Positions 50,962 to 61,317 of a DNA stretch of 64,000 nt are shown here, one piece after another (the first letter of the stretch is position 1; every line of letters begins with the position of its first letter). A program made the position numbers and the translations under genes. The notes under the pieces were generated by a model. That model ran no database searches and was not told the origin of the DNA. It saw nothing but the letters and a program-made list of their open reading frames with translations. This DNA is from Symbiodinium natans. Lineage: Eukaryota; Sar; Dinophyceae; Suessiales; Symbiodiniaceae. The stretch spans positions 480,501-544,500 of the forward strand of contig CAJNDS010002233.1 in assembly GCA_905221605.1 (NCBI GenBank). The letters are read 5' to 3'.

Positions 50962-51401
50962 TCCCGGTTGGCCCTTAGAACTTAGAACCTCCTCGTAGCA
51001 ACTTCCATTCAGAGACGCATTCCTACCACATGACACCTCTTTTTGAGATTCTGGTGGAGGCTCATGTACGTCTGCTTTCGTCTCCTTGCGTTCGATCAAT
51101 GGTGAACAGGGTTCGGGGCTGCGCGGCAGGGATTCCGAGCCAGGCGAGCCAGAGTTTTCATGCTGCTTAGTGGCATCGTCTTGCGCTCCTACATATGCTT
51201 AAGGCTTACTGAAGGCTTCGCTTAGGGCTTCTAGGGTTTGCTTTTCAAGGTGCACATCTACAAGGCTCGATGCCCTCTTTTTCCCAACTGGGCTGCGCGA
51301 GCCAGGACAAGCAGACCTCCATCCCGAGTTTGTCTGAAAGTCAGCAGCACCTGGCCGGCGCTTGTGGACATCTGCCATCATCTGCCTCCGGCTGCCTGGA
51401 A

Positions 51402-51811
51402 CCACACGAAATCAAGCCGAGGAAGCCCTTGACCGATTTGGCGGCGGCGCCGCCACCTGGGGGTGAGCGGGTGCCGGTCGGAGTGGTCTTCGAGGACCCA
51501 GAAGGCTTTGAATTGAAACGCCCTGGAAACAACCCTCAGTGCGATTGCCACAGGACCTTTCAGAGGACGATCTTTGGGGTGCTGCCGCCCTCAAGGCCGA
51601 AAGCTCCGCATCCAAACCCGGCAAAGCGCCTAAGGCCATGGAGCAGCTTCCGAGATTCTGGGGCCATACACCTTTCAAAGTGATGTCGTGGTGCGACTGC
51701 CGACAGGTAGCGGAGGCGAAAGGCAAGAAGTCCAAAAAGCAGGCGCAGAACACGGAGGCAGGCCAGTCGCTTGTTTTCACGATTCTTCCTTCGGCCTTCG
51801 TGCACTTTTAA
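51402..51811 (+). CDS. Unknown gene, two frames that need an intron or frameshift
   Basis: In one frame 51405-51535 encodes HEIKPRKPLTDLAAAPPPGG then VPVGVVFEDPEGFELKRPGN. In another, 51539-51811 encodes LSEDDLWGAAALKAESSASK then LPRFWGHTPFKVMSWCDCRQ and KGKKSKKQAQNTEAG, ending at TAA. Both parts look like protein, yet no normal-length intron separates them. A very short intron, a frameshift or an assembly error would explain it. Confidence 0.4.
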
Positions 51812-51826
51812 AATATAAAAGTGCAC
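51800..51826. other. Perfect 11-bp hairpin at a stop codon
   Basis: GTGCACTTTTA (51800-51810) and TAAAAGTGCAC (51816-51826) are exact complements around a 5-base AAATA loop. The stem starts within the last codons of the preceding frame. Confidence 0.85.
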
Positions 51827-52016
51827 AAGTCTGCAAGTGATGGTTGGAACGGTTGGAGCTTCCCAGTGCTTGAGTTGAAGATGGGCTGGAGTTGGCAGGC
51901 TCCGGCACGAGTGGTTCAATCCACGAATGGGGTGTCTGAGAAGACTCCATCGGGACAGCCGACCCAGGCTGATCAGCTTCGTGAGAGTTCCTGTGATGTA
52001 CTCAGCCTCTAAGAGT

Positions 52017-52260
52017 TGCCAGCTTGAGGCAGAGGAACCAAAGCAAGCCTACGAGCCGCCCACGCGGCCAACGCAGCCTGCCAAGGCGGGCGCGGGATTG
52101 CGCGGGCAAGCCATCTTGCCATAAATGGTCATGGCATGAACGGGTGCTCAACTGCTGCACCAGACACTACGCTGCAGACAGCAGGACGATGCCAAGCAAC
52201 AGTTCTTGGCGGCTTTTCAGAAACTGGTGTCGGAGGGGCTCTCCGAGACTGAGGCACCAC
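52017..52260 (+). CDS. Two exon-like frames, unknown
   Basis: About 52023-52124 encodes LEAEEPKQAYEPPTRPTQPA and ends with TAA. About 52140-52255, in a different frame, encodes QQDDAKQQFLAAFQKLVSEG followed by LSETEA. The second part is clearly helical and coding-like. From 52400 to 53190 I see only weak ORFs. Confidence 0.35.
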
Positions 52261-53194
52261 ATATTTCGCTAGTTCATGCAGCCGCTTTTTGCACAAGTGT
52301 CTATATGCACACAGCGCTGAGACACATTCCTGCGGCATGTGGAGTGCAGCATACATTGGAGCATTTTCGTCCAACTCATGCGCACCAATAGACATGTCGT
52401 CAAGAGTCTTGCCAACTTCCCCCCGTGGTTGCAGTGACACGCCTCCTTGAGAAAGGCTAGAGCATAGATTCATTCGCACTGTCTTGCCGACGAATCGTAC
52501 CTGGGACTTGGGATTGCCTGGGTCATATGCCGAGTGTCAAATGCTACGGTTGCTCACATCCAAAAATCTGACACTGAAGCATCAGCGATATGTCATTCAT
52601 GTCTCAAGCACTTGTGGCGATGACCGATGTTGAGGCAGCAGCCAGGGCATTGCGAGTGGTACACAGTTGAGGCAGGCATGTAGTTCCAGTCCAAGCATGG
52701 CCAGACTCCGTAGGGTGTTGGTGTGCCAGTATTTCACGTTAGCTTGAACGTAGCTAGAATGGGCCAGAGCTGCCAAGACAGTAGATATCCGACACTGTCT
52801 CCTCCAGAAATTGCAGGCTTGCATGTTCCGCATGGCAGCATGCTCGAGCTTTTGAGACAACATCAAGTACTTCTTTTTTGTCATCCAGCTGTCTTGCATC
52901 CTGCGCTTGTTTAGGAGAACATGTCTGCAAGAGCAGTTGCCATCTCAAGCTGCTTGCTTGAAAGGTTTGGGACCCTTCATGCTGTGGATGCTATGCCGTG
53001 GGCAACCGTGTGCACAAGTCAAGAGCTGATGAAGCCAGTTTGCTCTTTTTCACAGCGCCAAAGAGCAACCCTGCGCGAATTGCTCTGGGCCATCGCTGGC
53101 ACGCGCCGCTTTCGGCGCAGATCAAAATGCAACCGAAGCACAAAGCCATGTTGCTCAAGCGATGCCATGGGTCAGCCTCACACTGCATTGGCAG

Positions 53195-53415
53195 CAGGTC
53201 ATGGCAAAGATCCAAAGTTTTGGAAACCAGGACCTATCAAACACTTCGTGGGTTTAGGCCTCAGTCGGCTGCTGCCACGGGCACGACGTGTGCATTCTGC
53301 CAGGGCCTGCTGTTTTGTTATTGCTGTTGGTGTTGTTGCTGCCGTCGTTGTTGACGCTGCCGTTGCTGCCGTTGCTGCGGTTGCTGCGGTTGCTGCGGTT
53401 GCTGCGGTTGCTGCG

Positions 53416-53492
<77 letters not shown>

Positions 53493-55130
53493 TGCTGAAG
53501 CTGGTGAAGCTGGTGAAGCTGGTGAAGCTGGTGCTGCTGCTGTGGCTGCTGTTGCTGCTGTTGCTGCTGCTGCTGCTGCTGAAGCTGGTGAAGCTGGTGA
53601 AGCTGGTGAAGCTGGTGCTGCTGCTGGTGCTGCTGCTGCTGCTGGTGGTGGTGCTGCTGCTGCTGCTACTGCTGCTGCTGCTGCTGCTGGTGCTGGTGCT
53701 GGTGGTGCTGGTGGTGCTGGTGGTCCTTGTGGTGCTGGTGCTGGTGTGGCTGTCGGTGTCGCTGTCGCTGTGCCGCTTGATCGGTGATCTGGGAGATGTG
53801 CACCTTCTGCCGTCATGTCCCAGGCTTTCGCAAAGTTGGCTGTTTCAAACGCACGGAGCCCATCAGTTCTTGGCACGCGAGGGCGCACGTCTCTGAAAAG
53901 GCGGCACCCGTGCACAGAGACTGTGCAGGGAGCATGTCGGTTCAGAGATGAAAGAGTTTGAAAGTGTGCGCCCAGGCCATGATGATGACAGCCATCGGCA
54001 AGAAGCTGGTCACCATGGTCAAGGCCCAGCTGCCGCAGTTGAAAGGCCTACACGAAAAGAGCTCCTTGGCCAGGATCTGATTCCGCAGGACCTGGCAAAC
54101 ACTGTGTCTTGGCCAACCATAGGAGAACTCAAAGGATTCAGCTGAATGAAAAGTGATGGCCCAAGGCCTGGGCCTTTGCCACTCTGAGCCTTCCTGACAG
54201 CAACTCGGCAAGCAACGACAAAAAGGTGCCATGAGAGGAGTTCTCTTAAATTGAGCTTTGTGCAGGTGACCTCATGGACCAGATCCTGCTGGAGGCAGCA
54301 CATAGCTGGCATAGCTGCATTCTCTCGACACCACTCCAGCAAATTCCAGGTCATCGCGAAGGTGAGCGACTTCTCTACGCAGAACCTGGCAAATACTGCC
54401 TGGGCGTATGCGAAGCTCGGGTCTTGTCAGTTTACTCCCCTTTTCGCTCGCAGCTTGCTCCGTGGTTTTTGTTTGCAGGTTGGGACTCTGGAACGAGCGG
54501 CTTATGCAGACGTCCACTACTGAGAGTTCCCGACATTCAAAAAGAAGGTGGCCCATTCCTGAACTGGCTCGTAAGGCTTTCTCACGCCATTGTGAGGAAG
54601 GCCATGGATGTTGCTGGTCAATTCGTTTTCAAAGTTTACGTGCACTTAGTGTGTCCTGATGCAGGTCCAAGACTTCGATGGGCAGGCCGGGCCATGCGGA
54701 TCTAACACCCCGACACAAAACGCTGTCCAAATGACTGCAATCGATTTCGATTTGGCTGCCAGGGCGTGGCCAACGTGGCGTGGGCCTATGCGGTGCTGGG
54801 CTTCCGCAGCCACGGCCTCGGTGTCCTTGGGGCGGGGCCTTTGGCGAACTCCTCGGAAAAAGATACAGATTTGATGCCTGCTTGATGGCGGCCGGCTGCA
54901 GGCAAGAGGCTCTCCGAAGCTTTGCTAGCTGCCGCCCTTGACAAGATCGAGGCTCAGGAGTTCGGTGCGCAGGACACCTTGCCTCTCTTGTGCAAATCGC
55001 CGCTGTTTGCGCTTTGGCACCAGCACGGACAAAAACACTGGAGGAGCTTGCCAACCTGGCTTTCGCCTTCGACGTCACAGGTGACGAAGACAGCCTGCGA
55101 TCTTTTCTCGAGGCCGCTGCCAGGGAGAGT
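53195..55130 (+). CDS. HPR/OPR-like repeat protein gene, exon cluster IV
   Basis: Exon ending 53251 encodes VMAKIQSFGNQDLSNTSW; intron 53252-53823 (GT-AG, phase 0); exon from 53824 continues AFAKLAVSNARSPSVL. Exon ending 54113 encodes IPQDLANT; intron 54114-54165 (52 bases); exon from 54166 continues AWAFATLSLPDSNSAS to a stop. About 54350-54450 encodes DFSTQNLANTAWAYAKLGSC; about 54761 GVANVAWAYAVLGFRS; about 54905 EALLAAALDKIEAQEFGAQD; about 55040 TLEELANLAFAFDVTG then DSLRSFLEAAARES with a stop. This is the best preserved repeat cluster. The helical repeats probably bind organelle RNA. A one-base frame conflict near 54980 suggests an unseen short intron or a frameshift. Confidence 0.5.
53330..53765 (+). 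repeat. Large CTG/GCT trinucleotide array inside an intron
   Basis: About 430 bases of GCT/GTT/GGT triplets include a pure (GCT)n run of about 25 copies (53421-53495) and two blocks of GAAGCTGGT nonamers (about 53507-53545 and 53580-53620). It lies within the intron 53252-53823 that splits an HPR core. Poly-Ala, poly-Leu and minus-strand Ala/Pro frames here are not genes. Confidence 0.95.
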
Positions 55131-55422
55131 TGACTTCATCCTGACTCATCTTGTCGGCATGTCGATGACTATGAGAATGCTCTGCGCAAGGAGATGTAAG
55201 AGCTACGAAGTACCCGTAACTGCCCGTAGCCCTTTGGCGTTTGAGCGAAGGCTGCAGTGCCCCGCTTCCTTTCTGTCGAGGGCTTCTCAGACGCAGCGGT
55301 GCCATCCTCAGGCCCTGCAGCCGGCTCATTCAAGATTTGCCGTGCTGCCGGGCTTCGAGCTGAATCCGGAAGCTATCATCTGAACCCTTCGCAGTCTCGA
55401 GGTTCCAGCTCGGCGTCTGAAG

Positions 55423-57325
55423 TGACACAAATCAAGAGAGGAGAGCCAGGGACATCAAGAACGGAATGTCGAAGCTAAGGCCAGTACCGAGCTTGCGAAC
55501 ATCGTGGCTCGCCACAGGTTGCAGAGTAGAGGCTCCTCCACATTTGAGAGATGGACCTTGTAGCTCCAGGACTCTGAAAAGTGCTCAGGGGAGTTGGCTT
55601 TAGCCAGGTGCCGAGCAATTGGATGCCGAATTTCGTCAGCGATTCTTCGGCCCAGTCCTGCGGGCTTTGCAAAAGTGTGCAGGACCCAGGGTGGCACCCT
55701 TTGCCTTAAACCAAGCATCGCCTTTGCAGCTGTTCACCCGCAGATGTCCACCAAGCCGGATGATCTTGTCAGCGTCATCACGGGTGAGGGAAGAGGGATG
55801 TTGTTGCATGGGGGCCGGTTGGCAGATACCTGCTCCCAGGTGCAATGCCCCTAGAGGAGGCAGATGAGGAGTCCGACAAGGTTGTTGAGGAGTTGGCAGA
55901 CGAAGTCACAACAGTGGGAACCTGGACGATGATCTTCAGCCTTCTTTGGGGATGCACCAAGCTAGATGCCTATTGCAGACGTTCTTCACATGTCTTGCGC
56001 CAGCAAGGACTGGCTGCAGATGTTGCGCACAATTCTTGCACTAGTAAGGACTGACAAACTTTGGTGGCTTGGCTGAGGCTTGCCTGTCCCCCCACATGAG
56101 TCAGGCTTTCGAGGTAGTCAGCAGATAGAGAATTCTGTACGTAGGCTCATGGCAAGCATCCGATGTTCTTGTCACGAAAGTCGAATAAGTAGCAGGGCAG
56201 TGTCGGAGTTGCTCCTTCGCCACAAATCAATGCCACTTCTATTCTAGGTACTCGTAGCTCCACTTGCTTCGGCAATCATTTTGAACATTGCTCTCCAAGA
56301 TGTTCCCAGCGGTTTCGTGCTAGTGTTCCCATGCGCACTTGCGAGGGGCCTTGAAATTTTGTGATTTCGTACTAAACAGCAATGGCTGGAGGCGACATCG
56401 TTTGGCGGGGTACTCTTAGGAAGAGCCTCATGACTGATCAATGTCTGAAGGTCCAGAAGGGTGGACGTGACAGTTTGCATGTGTTCACTTAAGGCACGCA
56501 GGCATGCGCGATTAAGTCTGCAATGAGGTGTAAGTAGCAGCGGACTCAGCAGATGGACAAGCAAGCGAAAATCGCTGAGGCTTCGTGTACGCGCGGCAGG
56601 CCATGCAAGAGCTAGGCCGGGAACTTGCGGACAAGCTGCGGTCAGTGTAGGGTTTAGGGTTTAGGGTTCAGGGTTTAGGGTTTCGGGTTTAGGGTTTAGG
56701 GTCTAGGGGTTAGGGTTGCAGCCTCAGGTTTTCGGATCTGCGATGGGAGCCAACGCCCTGAGTGGGTGATGGAAGCCAGGGCTCTGGCAAGAACCCACCT
56801 GGAGGAATGGCGCATTCCTGGCACCGAAAACATCGTAGCCAGACTCTGAGATCTGTAGTGGCTGCTGAATGATCAAGATGTTTGCCGTTGTGCTTCTGGT
56901 CAGGCCGTCATCTCGTACGAGCTACATTACGGTGCCTTGTCTAGCTTCGAGACAGGCCTTCGGACTTTCGTACAGAGGGGGGTTTAGGGTTTAGGGTTTA
57001 GGGTTAGAGGGGAGTCTTTCAGCACAGCTGATGACATCCGCGAGCCCCACTGAGTCGTACACGTATGTAGTCCAAGAGCAAGTAGTACCTGCAGCGCCCG
57101 CAAAAACAGATGGCCAGACATGTTTGAACATGGTAAGCCTCCTAAATCCTAAACCCCAAACCCTAAACCCTAAACCCTGTAAACCCAAACCCAAAAGCAT
57201 CAGAGGCGGTGACGTGCTGCGGCGCGAGCCTACTGTGGTCGCCAGCGGTTGGGCTGAAGGCGTTCACGATGAAGTCAAGGCCCAATTTCCCCTGGGTCCG
57301 GGGGCTTCTCGAAGTCAGCCATACG
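55423..57325 (+). CDS. Unknown gene or genes, series of exons
   Basis: Pieces: 55440-55562 (ESQGHQERNVEAKASTELAN); about 55612-55730 (LDAEFRQRFFGPVLRALQKC); about 55732-55785 (AVHPQMSTKPDDLVSVIT); about 55855-55960 (EEADEESDKVVEELADEVTT); 56580-56643 (FVYARQAMQELGRELADKLR, donor GTGTAG); about 56735-56849 (RICDGSQRPEWVMEARALAR, stop); about 57025-57132 (TESYTYVVQEQVVPAAPAKT, donor GTAAGC); 57207 to about 57325 (GGDVLRREPTVVASGWAEGV). Each reads as protein, but I cannot prove they form one gene; the stops at 55562 and 56849 suggest two or three. No domain is recognised. Confidence 0.35.
56648..56717 (+). repeat. Interstitial telomere repeat (TTTAGGG)n starting at a donor
   Basis: The array begins four bases after the predicted exon end at 56643. 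Related short arrays lie at about 56980-57006 (TTTAGGG) and, inverted, at about 57146-57178 (CCCTAAA), the latter directly after the donor at 57133. Confidence 0.9.
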
Positions 57326-57451
57326 AGGGTACGTCCCAAGTATTAAAAGTCGGGATACCCCGAATATACGTGCCCCAAAAGAATTGCAGAAAAACCGCAA
57401 AGCACATCCCTCTTTTGTCGGAAGCCCGCATATCACAAGCGGCGTCCATGT

Positions 57452-57472
57452 GGTGGGGGGGGGGGGGGGGGG
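57452..57472 (+). repeat. Poly-G tract
   Basis: About 20 G residues occur in a region (57330-57940) without defensible exons; shorter runs of C also occur at about 57825. Confidence 0.95.
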
Positions 57473-57962
57473 AGGGACGGGTGTTCCAAATTAGGGTCTG
57501 TTTGCCCAGATGTGGCGGCATAGGTTGTATGCAAGCCTTTCGACCCTCTGTACACCTGCCCCTCCTTGTACTCTCTGCATGCCAGCCTCCTGTTTCACTA
57601 GCATGTGTTTTTTTGTCGGTCCAGTTGGGGTTTTCCCAAGTTGGTCCAGAGTTGGGTACCACAAGTATTCAAAAGCCCTTACAGCAGCCCTATGGAGCAA
57701 TTCCAGACGGGTGGCAAAAAAGAAGTGAAGCTCCTCATAGAAGGTGCAAGAAAAAGCGGGAGCCCCAATCGTGAGCAGGATTCCCGTCTAGTAAGGACCC
57801 CAATAAGCCACCGATAATGTCGGAACCCCCCCCGCCCATACGGGCATTTCCCCAAATAGGGGTACCCTCAATCTACCCCCCAAAATGGTAAAAATCCTCG
57901 TTACAGGAAAAGGGTACCCCCCCTATTCTCGGAACATGAAGACACCGGGCCCAAGCGTTGTC

Positions 57963-58065
57963 AGAGCCAGGCCATGCTGCGGCCAGTGGATGCACGTGGC
58001 TGGTCCTGCGAGTCCTACTCCGAGAGGGTGGCGCTCCTGGAGCTCCTCGAGGCAAAGTGCACCAG
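57963..58065 (+). CDS. Exon-like frame, unknown
   Basis: The frame encodes AMLRPVDARGWSCESYSERV then ALLELLEAKCTS and runs into a CGTTC-rich tract. It is coding-like and helical. There is no recognised family and no clear partner exon. Confidence 0.3.
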
Positions 58066-58099
58066 TAGGCGCAAGCTTGCTCGTTCCGGGGTCCACGCT

Positions 58100-59580
58100 C
58101 CCGCTCCGTTCCGTGCGGTCCGTTCCGTTCCGTTCTGTATAAGAAAGCTACAAGACCGCTCGGAAGAAGGCCAAAATGATTTTTCCAAGCCCTGGAACAA
58201 TCATTTTGTCCGCCGCTGGCCTGGTTCCTCAAGTTTCGGACTCAATACGGAAGCCTCAGCAAGCGGCCAGAGGCAGAGGCCAGAATGAACAATAGCTTGC
58301 ACGGTCGGGAAAAGCCAACACGATGTTTCCGCGGCTGGCAAAACATCATGTTGGCAATCTCGGAGGCTCCGGCTGAATTCGGGAGGCTCTGCTCAAAGCC
58401 AGAAGCAGAGACCGGGAAGGGTAGCTTCTTAGCAGCTTTCAGCCCAGGAAAAGCTCTTAATCATTTTTGCCAGCCCCAGGAAAAATCATTTTGGCACTAC
58501 TCCTTTACTAGGGCTCCGGCTCAATTCGGGAGGCTCTGCTTACAGCCAGAGGCAGAGGCCGGAAAGAGTAGCCTCGTTAGCCCAGCAAAAGCTCTAAATC
58601 ATGTTTGCCAGCCCCGGAAATCCTTTTGGCAACTCCCTTGCCAGGTTTCCCTGGAAGGCTCCGGATGAATTCGGGAGGCTCTGCGTAAAGCAGAATCTAG
58701 CTTTTTTAGCCCAACAATAGGATTGAATGATTTTTGCCACTTCTTTGGAACGTGAAAGCCTCGCAAAATCATTTTGGCAACTCCGTGCTAATTTCCTCTG
58801 AGATCTGAGGCTCAAGGGACTTGCCCAAATGATTTTCCGGGGCTGGCAGCAATCATTTGGAGCTTTTCCTGGGCTAAAGAGCAAAGCAGAGCCGCCCGAA
58901 TGCAGCCGTAGCCTCCTAAAGAAACCATGCGAGGGAGTTGCCAAAATCATTCTTCAGGCAAAAATCATTTAAAGCTTTTCGTGGGCTAAGGAGGCTAAGT
59001 ACTCTTCCCAGCCTCTGCCTCTGGCCCTAAACAGATCCTGATGAATTCTGACGGAGCCTCCTCGAGAAACCTGGGAAAGGAGTTGCCAAAATTATTTTTC
59101 CGGGGATGGCCAGAATCATTTTGAGCTTCTCCTGGTGGCTCTGGCCTTGAGCAGAGCCTCCCGAATTCAGAGCCTCCTTGCAAAGGAAACTAAAAGGAAG
59201 TGGCCCTAATGATTTTTCCGTGGCTGGGAACATCATTTTGACGTTTTCAGGCCTGTGCTGGCTATGGTTCCTGACCTCTGCTTCTGGCCTCAGGCAGAGC
59301 CTTCCGCGTTCAGACATGGGAACCTGGCAAGGGGGTTGACAAAATGATTTTCCAGGGCCCGGAAAAATCAGTTTGGCTTTCCGGGTCTGTGCAACGAGTT
59401 TTCGTGGAATCAGCGTCTGGGCTGAGCCATTCTGAGGAAACTGGCAGGCGGCTGCCAAAATGATTTTTCCGAGGCTGGGAAACTTCGTTTTGGTATTTTT
59501 CCGCGCGTTTGCGAGCTACCCTGCCTCCCTTTCCTGAAAATGCTGTCGCGTTCCGTTCCGCTCCCGTTCCGTTCTCGGGG
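58100..59580. mobile_element. Fold-back repeat cluster bounded by CGTTC tracts
   Basis: Three or more imperfect tandem units of about 150 bases (each with AATCATTTTGGCA, GGCTC.GG.T.AATTCGGGAGGC and AGCCAGAGGCAGAGGCC type elements) run from about 58300 to 58740. Inverted versions of the same units (GCCTCTGCCTCTGGC, CCGAATTCAGAGCCTCC, CCAAAATGATTTT) run from about 58760 to 59470. Each side is bordered by CCGTTCCGTT-type repeats (58100-58136 and 59547-59578). No transposase frame is present, so a non-autonomous fold-back element or a hairpin-forming satellite is likely. Confidence 0.55.
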
Positions 59581-59753
59581 TCTGCTGCGACATGGCACGC
59601 TGCTACCTGTGGCTTTGTCAAGAGATGCATGCCGGAAGATGCCCCGAAAGCCTTGATTCGGGTGTCTCGTTAAGTCGTGCTTGCAATGCGACCGGTCCGA
59701 TTTGGCGCATGCTATCGATTAGTTTTCCATGATTCCGAAAGAACATTGACAGC

Positions 59754-59993
59754 ATGTTTGAATGCTCGCAGTCCTGTCAGGCCGCGCGATGCAAGTTCGG
59801 CGATGAATCTGTGCCAGAGCTGACAGGCTGGGTGCGGATGTACCACTCTCATCACACGAGTGTGCGCCTGGTGCTGCAACTTAAATCCCTGGGCAGCTCC
59901 GGTTATAGCTTTGCTTGCGCTGAGAAGCGAGTGGCGTTGTTGAGAGTCACCACAAGCAGATTCCAGCCAGCTAGCCAACTGTTCAAAGCTTAA
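59754..59993 (+). CDS. Possible small ORF, unknown
   Basis: From ATG 59754 the frame is 79 codons, including CKFGDESVPELTGWVRMYHS and a hydrophobic stretch. A minus-strand frame overlaps it, so support is limited. Confidence 0.25.
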   Translation: MFECSQSCQAARCKFGDESVPELTGWVRMYHSHHTSVRLVLQLKSLGSSGYSFACAEKRVALLRVTTSRFQPASQLFKA

Positions 59994-60062
59994 GCAGCAG
60001 TTTAACCCTTCAATGGAAGCACATGTAGGGCTCTTAGCAACTAACGGAAGCTAAAGCCTCGC

Positions 60063-60250
60063 GTGGTACAGAAGGCCATGGCAACCAAGGACTGGGCTGG
60101 GGATTTTTTGCCAGTTCCGGCGCCATGTTCCAAAGGCCGCGTGACGTTTCGGCGATCATCTCGGGTAAAGGGTTGCGCCCCATGCAAGGTCAGCTTGGAC
60201 TTGGATTTTGATGGAGGCTGGTATACGTGGGCTGGAAACCCTCGTCCGTT
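60063..60250 (+). CDS. Exon-like frame, unknown
   Basis: The frame reads AMATKDWAGDFLPVPAPCSK then PCKVSLDLDFDGGWYTWAGN, with a beta-rich look. Boundaries are unclear; the frame continues to 60464 with less convincing sequence. Confidence 0.3.
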
Positions 60251-60406
60251 AACGATGCTCTCTGATGAGCCTGGCTTGCAGAAAGCAGTTTTTCGCACCT
60301 TCGCATGCAAGCATCGTCACAAATTCTGCCACCTTTTTGCATGTCCAGTGCCGTTAAGGAGGAGAGCCTCTACTACTACAGCTGAAGCCGGTTGTTGTGT
60401 TGTTAG

Positions 60407-60514
60407 GGCACTGGCTGGCTGGACAACGGCATCGATCGGTTGCGAAACAGAGCGCTTTTCCTGAGCGACTGCATGTTCCACACCAAGGCAGACAGCAATG
60501 TTGTTGAAACTTGA
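60407..60514 (+). CDS. Terminal exon, unknown
   Basis: The acceptor TGTTAG ends at 60406. The 35-residue frame WLDNGIDRLRNRALFLSDCM continues to TGA at 60512-60514. It may be the last exon of the gene beginning near 60.06 kb. Confidence 0.4.
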   Translation, partial: GTGWLDNGIDRLRNRALFLSDCMFHTKADSNVVET

Positions 60515-60764
60515 AACTGAAGCTCCCCTAAACCCTAAACTTCCTAAAACCTCTATCCGGCACAAGTCTGGCTCAGGCGAGTGTAGCCCTGTAGCTGCAT
60601 GTCCTTGTGGCCTTGTGGTGCTTAAAAGCACCGGGGTGCGCGCTTTGAGAGCCCATGGACAGCCGGAACGCCTCCGGAGCATCAACTCCCAGCTGCGCAG
60701 CAAAACATGGGCTTTTGGCATGTTGCACACTGAATCTTCATGAATTATTGAATACCCAATAAAA

Positions 60765-60835
60765 TATCTAATATTGTATATATCTAATATTGTCTATATC
60801 TATATATATATATATATAATATGTATAATTTTGTA
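60765..60835 (+). repeat. (TA)n microsatellite
   Basis: TATATCTAATAT-type and TATATA simple sequence just upstream of the next open frame. Confidence 0.95.
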
Positions 60836-60842
60836 GTCTCTT

Positions 60843-61028
60843 TTGGAGGCTGCCTCTTCTTTCAGCCCCGAGGTGCGAGCGGGGCCTATTCCCTGGAAGT
60901 GTCACACCTGCGTCAATCAACGCGGCCCAGATGCAGCTTCTGGGAACCCCGAGCCCAAGAAACCCAACAACCCCTACAACAGCAGCCCCAAACCCAATAA
61001 GCCCAACAATCCCAAGAAGAACCCCTAA
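60843..61028 (+). CDS. Possible zinc-ribbon exon fused to telomere-derived Pro/Asn tail
   Basis: After GGAG at about 60850 the frame encodes PEVRAGPIPWKCHTCVNQRG, where W-x-C-x-x-C-x-N resembles the first half of a RanBP2-type zinc finger. The second cysteine pair is missing. The tail (KKPNNPYNSSPKPNKPNNPK) is translated from degenerate CCCTAAA/CCCAA repeat and is probably not protein. Confidence 0.25.
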   Translation: MEAASSFSPEVRAGPIPWKCHTCVNQRGPDAASGNPEPKKPNNPYNSSPKPNKPNNPKKNP

Positions 61029-61136
61029 ACCCTAAGCCCTAAGCCTAAGCCCTAAACCCTAAACCCTACACCCTGAACCCGAAACCCTAAACCCTAAACC
61101 CGAAACCCTAAACCCTAAACCCTAAACTCCAAACCC
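61024..61136 (+). repeat. Interstitial telomere array, CCCTAAA orientation
   Basis: About 15 CCCTAAA units with several CCCGAAA, CCCTGAA and CCCTAAG variants. A further short CCCTAAA pair lies at about 61194-61212. Confidence 0.9.
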
Positions 61137-61317
61137 ACTCCTCCGACCAATTTACCCCCGCATTGCCGTGGCTAGTCGGGTGGCAAAAAAAACTCTAAAC
61201 CCTAAACCCCAAACAAACCTCCTCTGACAAGGAGATCCATCAAGTGGGAGCGGCCCCGACTCCGTGACAAGAATGATTCACGCGGAGATGCTTTGCAGCA
61301 ATTGGCATTGGGAGTTT

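Noticed and set aside
53144-53159. AGCCATGTTGCTCAAG as a spliced-leader relict
   Set aside because: It needs one gap and one mismatch and lies in open reading frames; not distinguishable from chance without comparison.
53199-53915. Poly-Ala, poly-Leu and minus-strand Ala/Pro frames of 200-290 codons
   Set aside because: They are translations of the CTG/GCT array, which lies in an intron splitting a well-defined repeat core.
60640-60742. SKTWAFGMLHTE near 60.7 kb as another HPR core
   Set aside because: Only W-A-F matches, no neighbouring repeat helices are visible and the frame stops shortly after.
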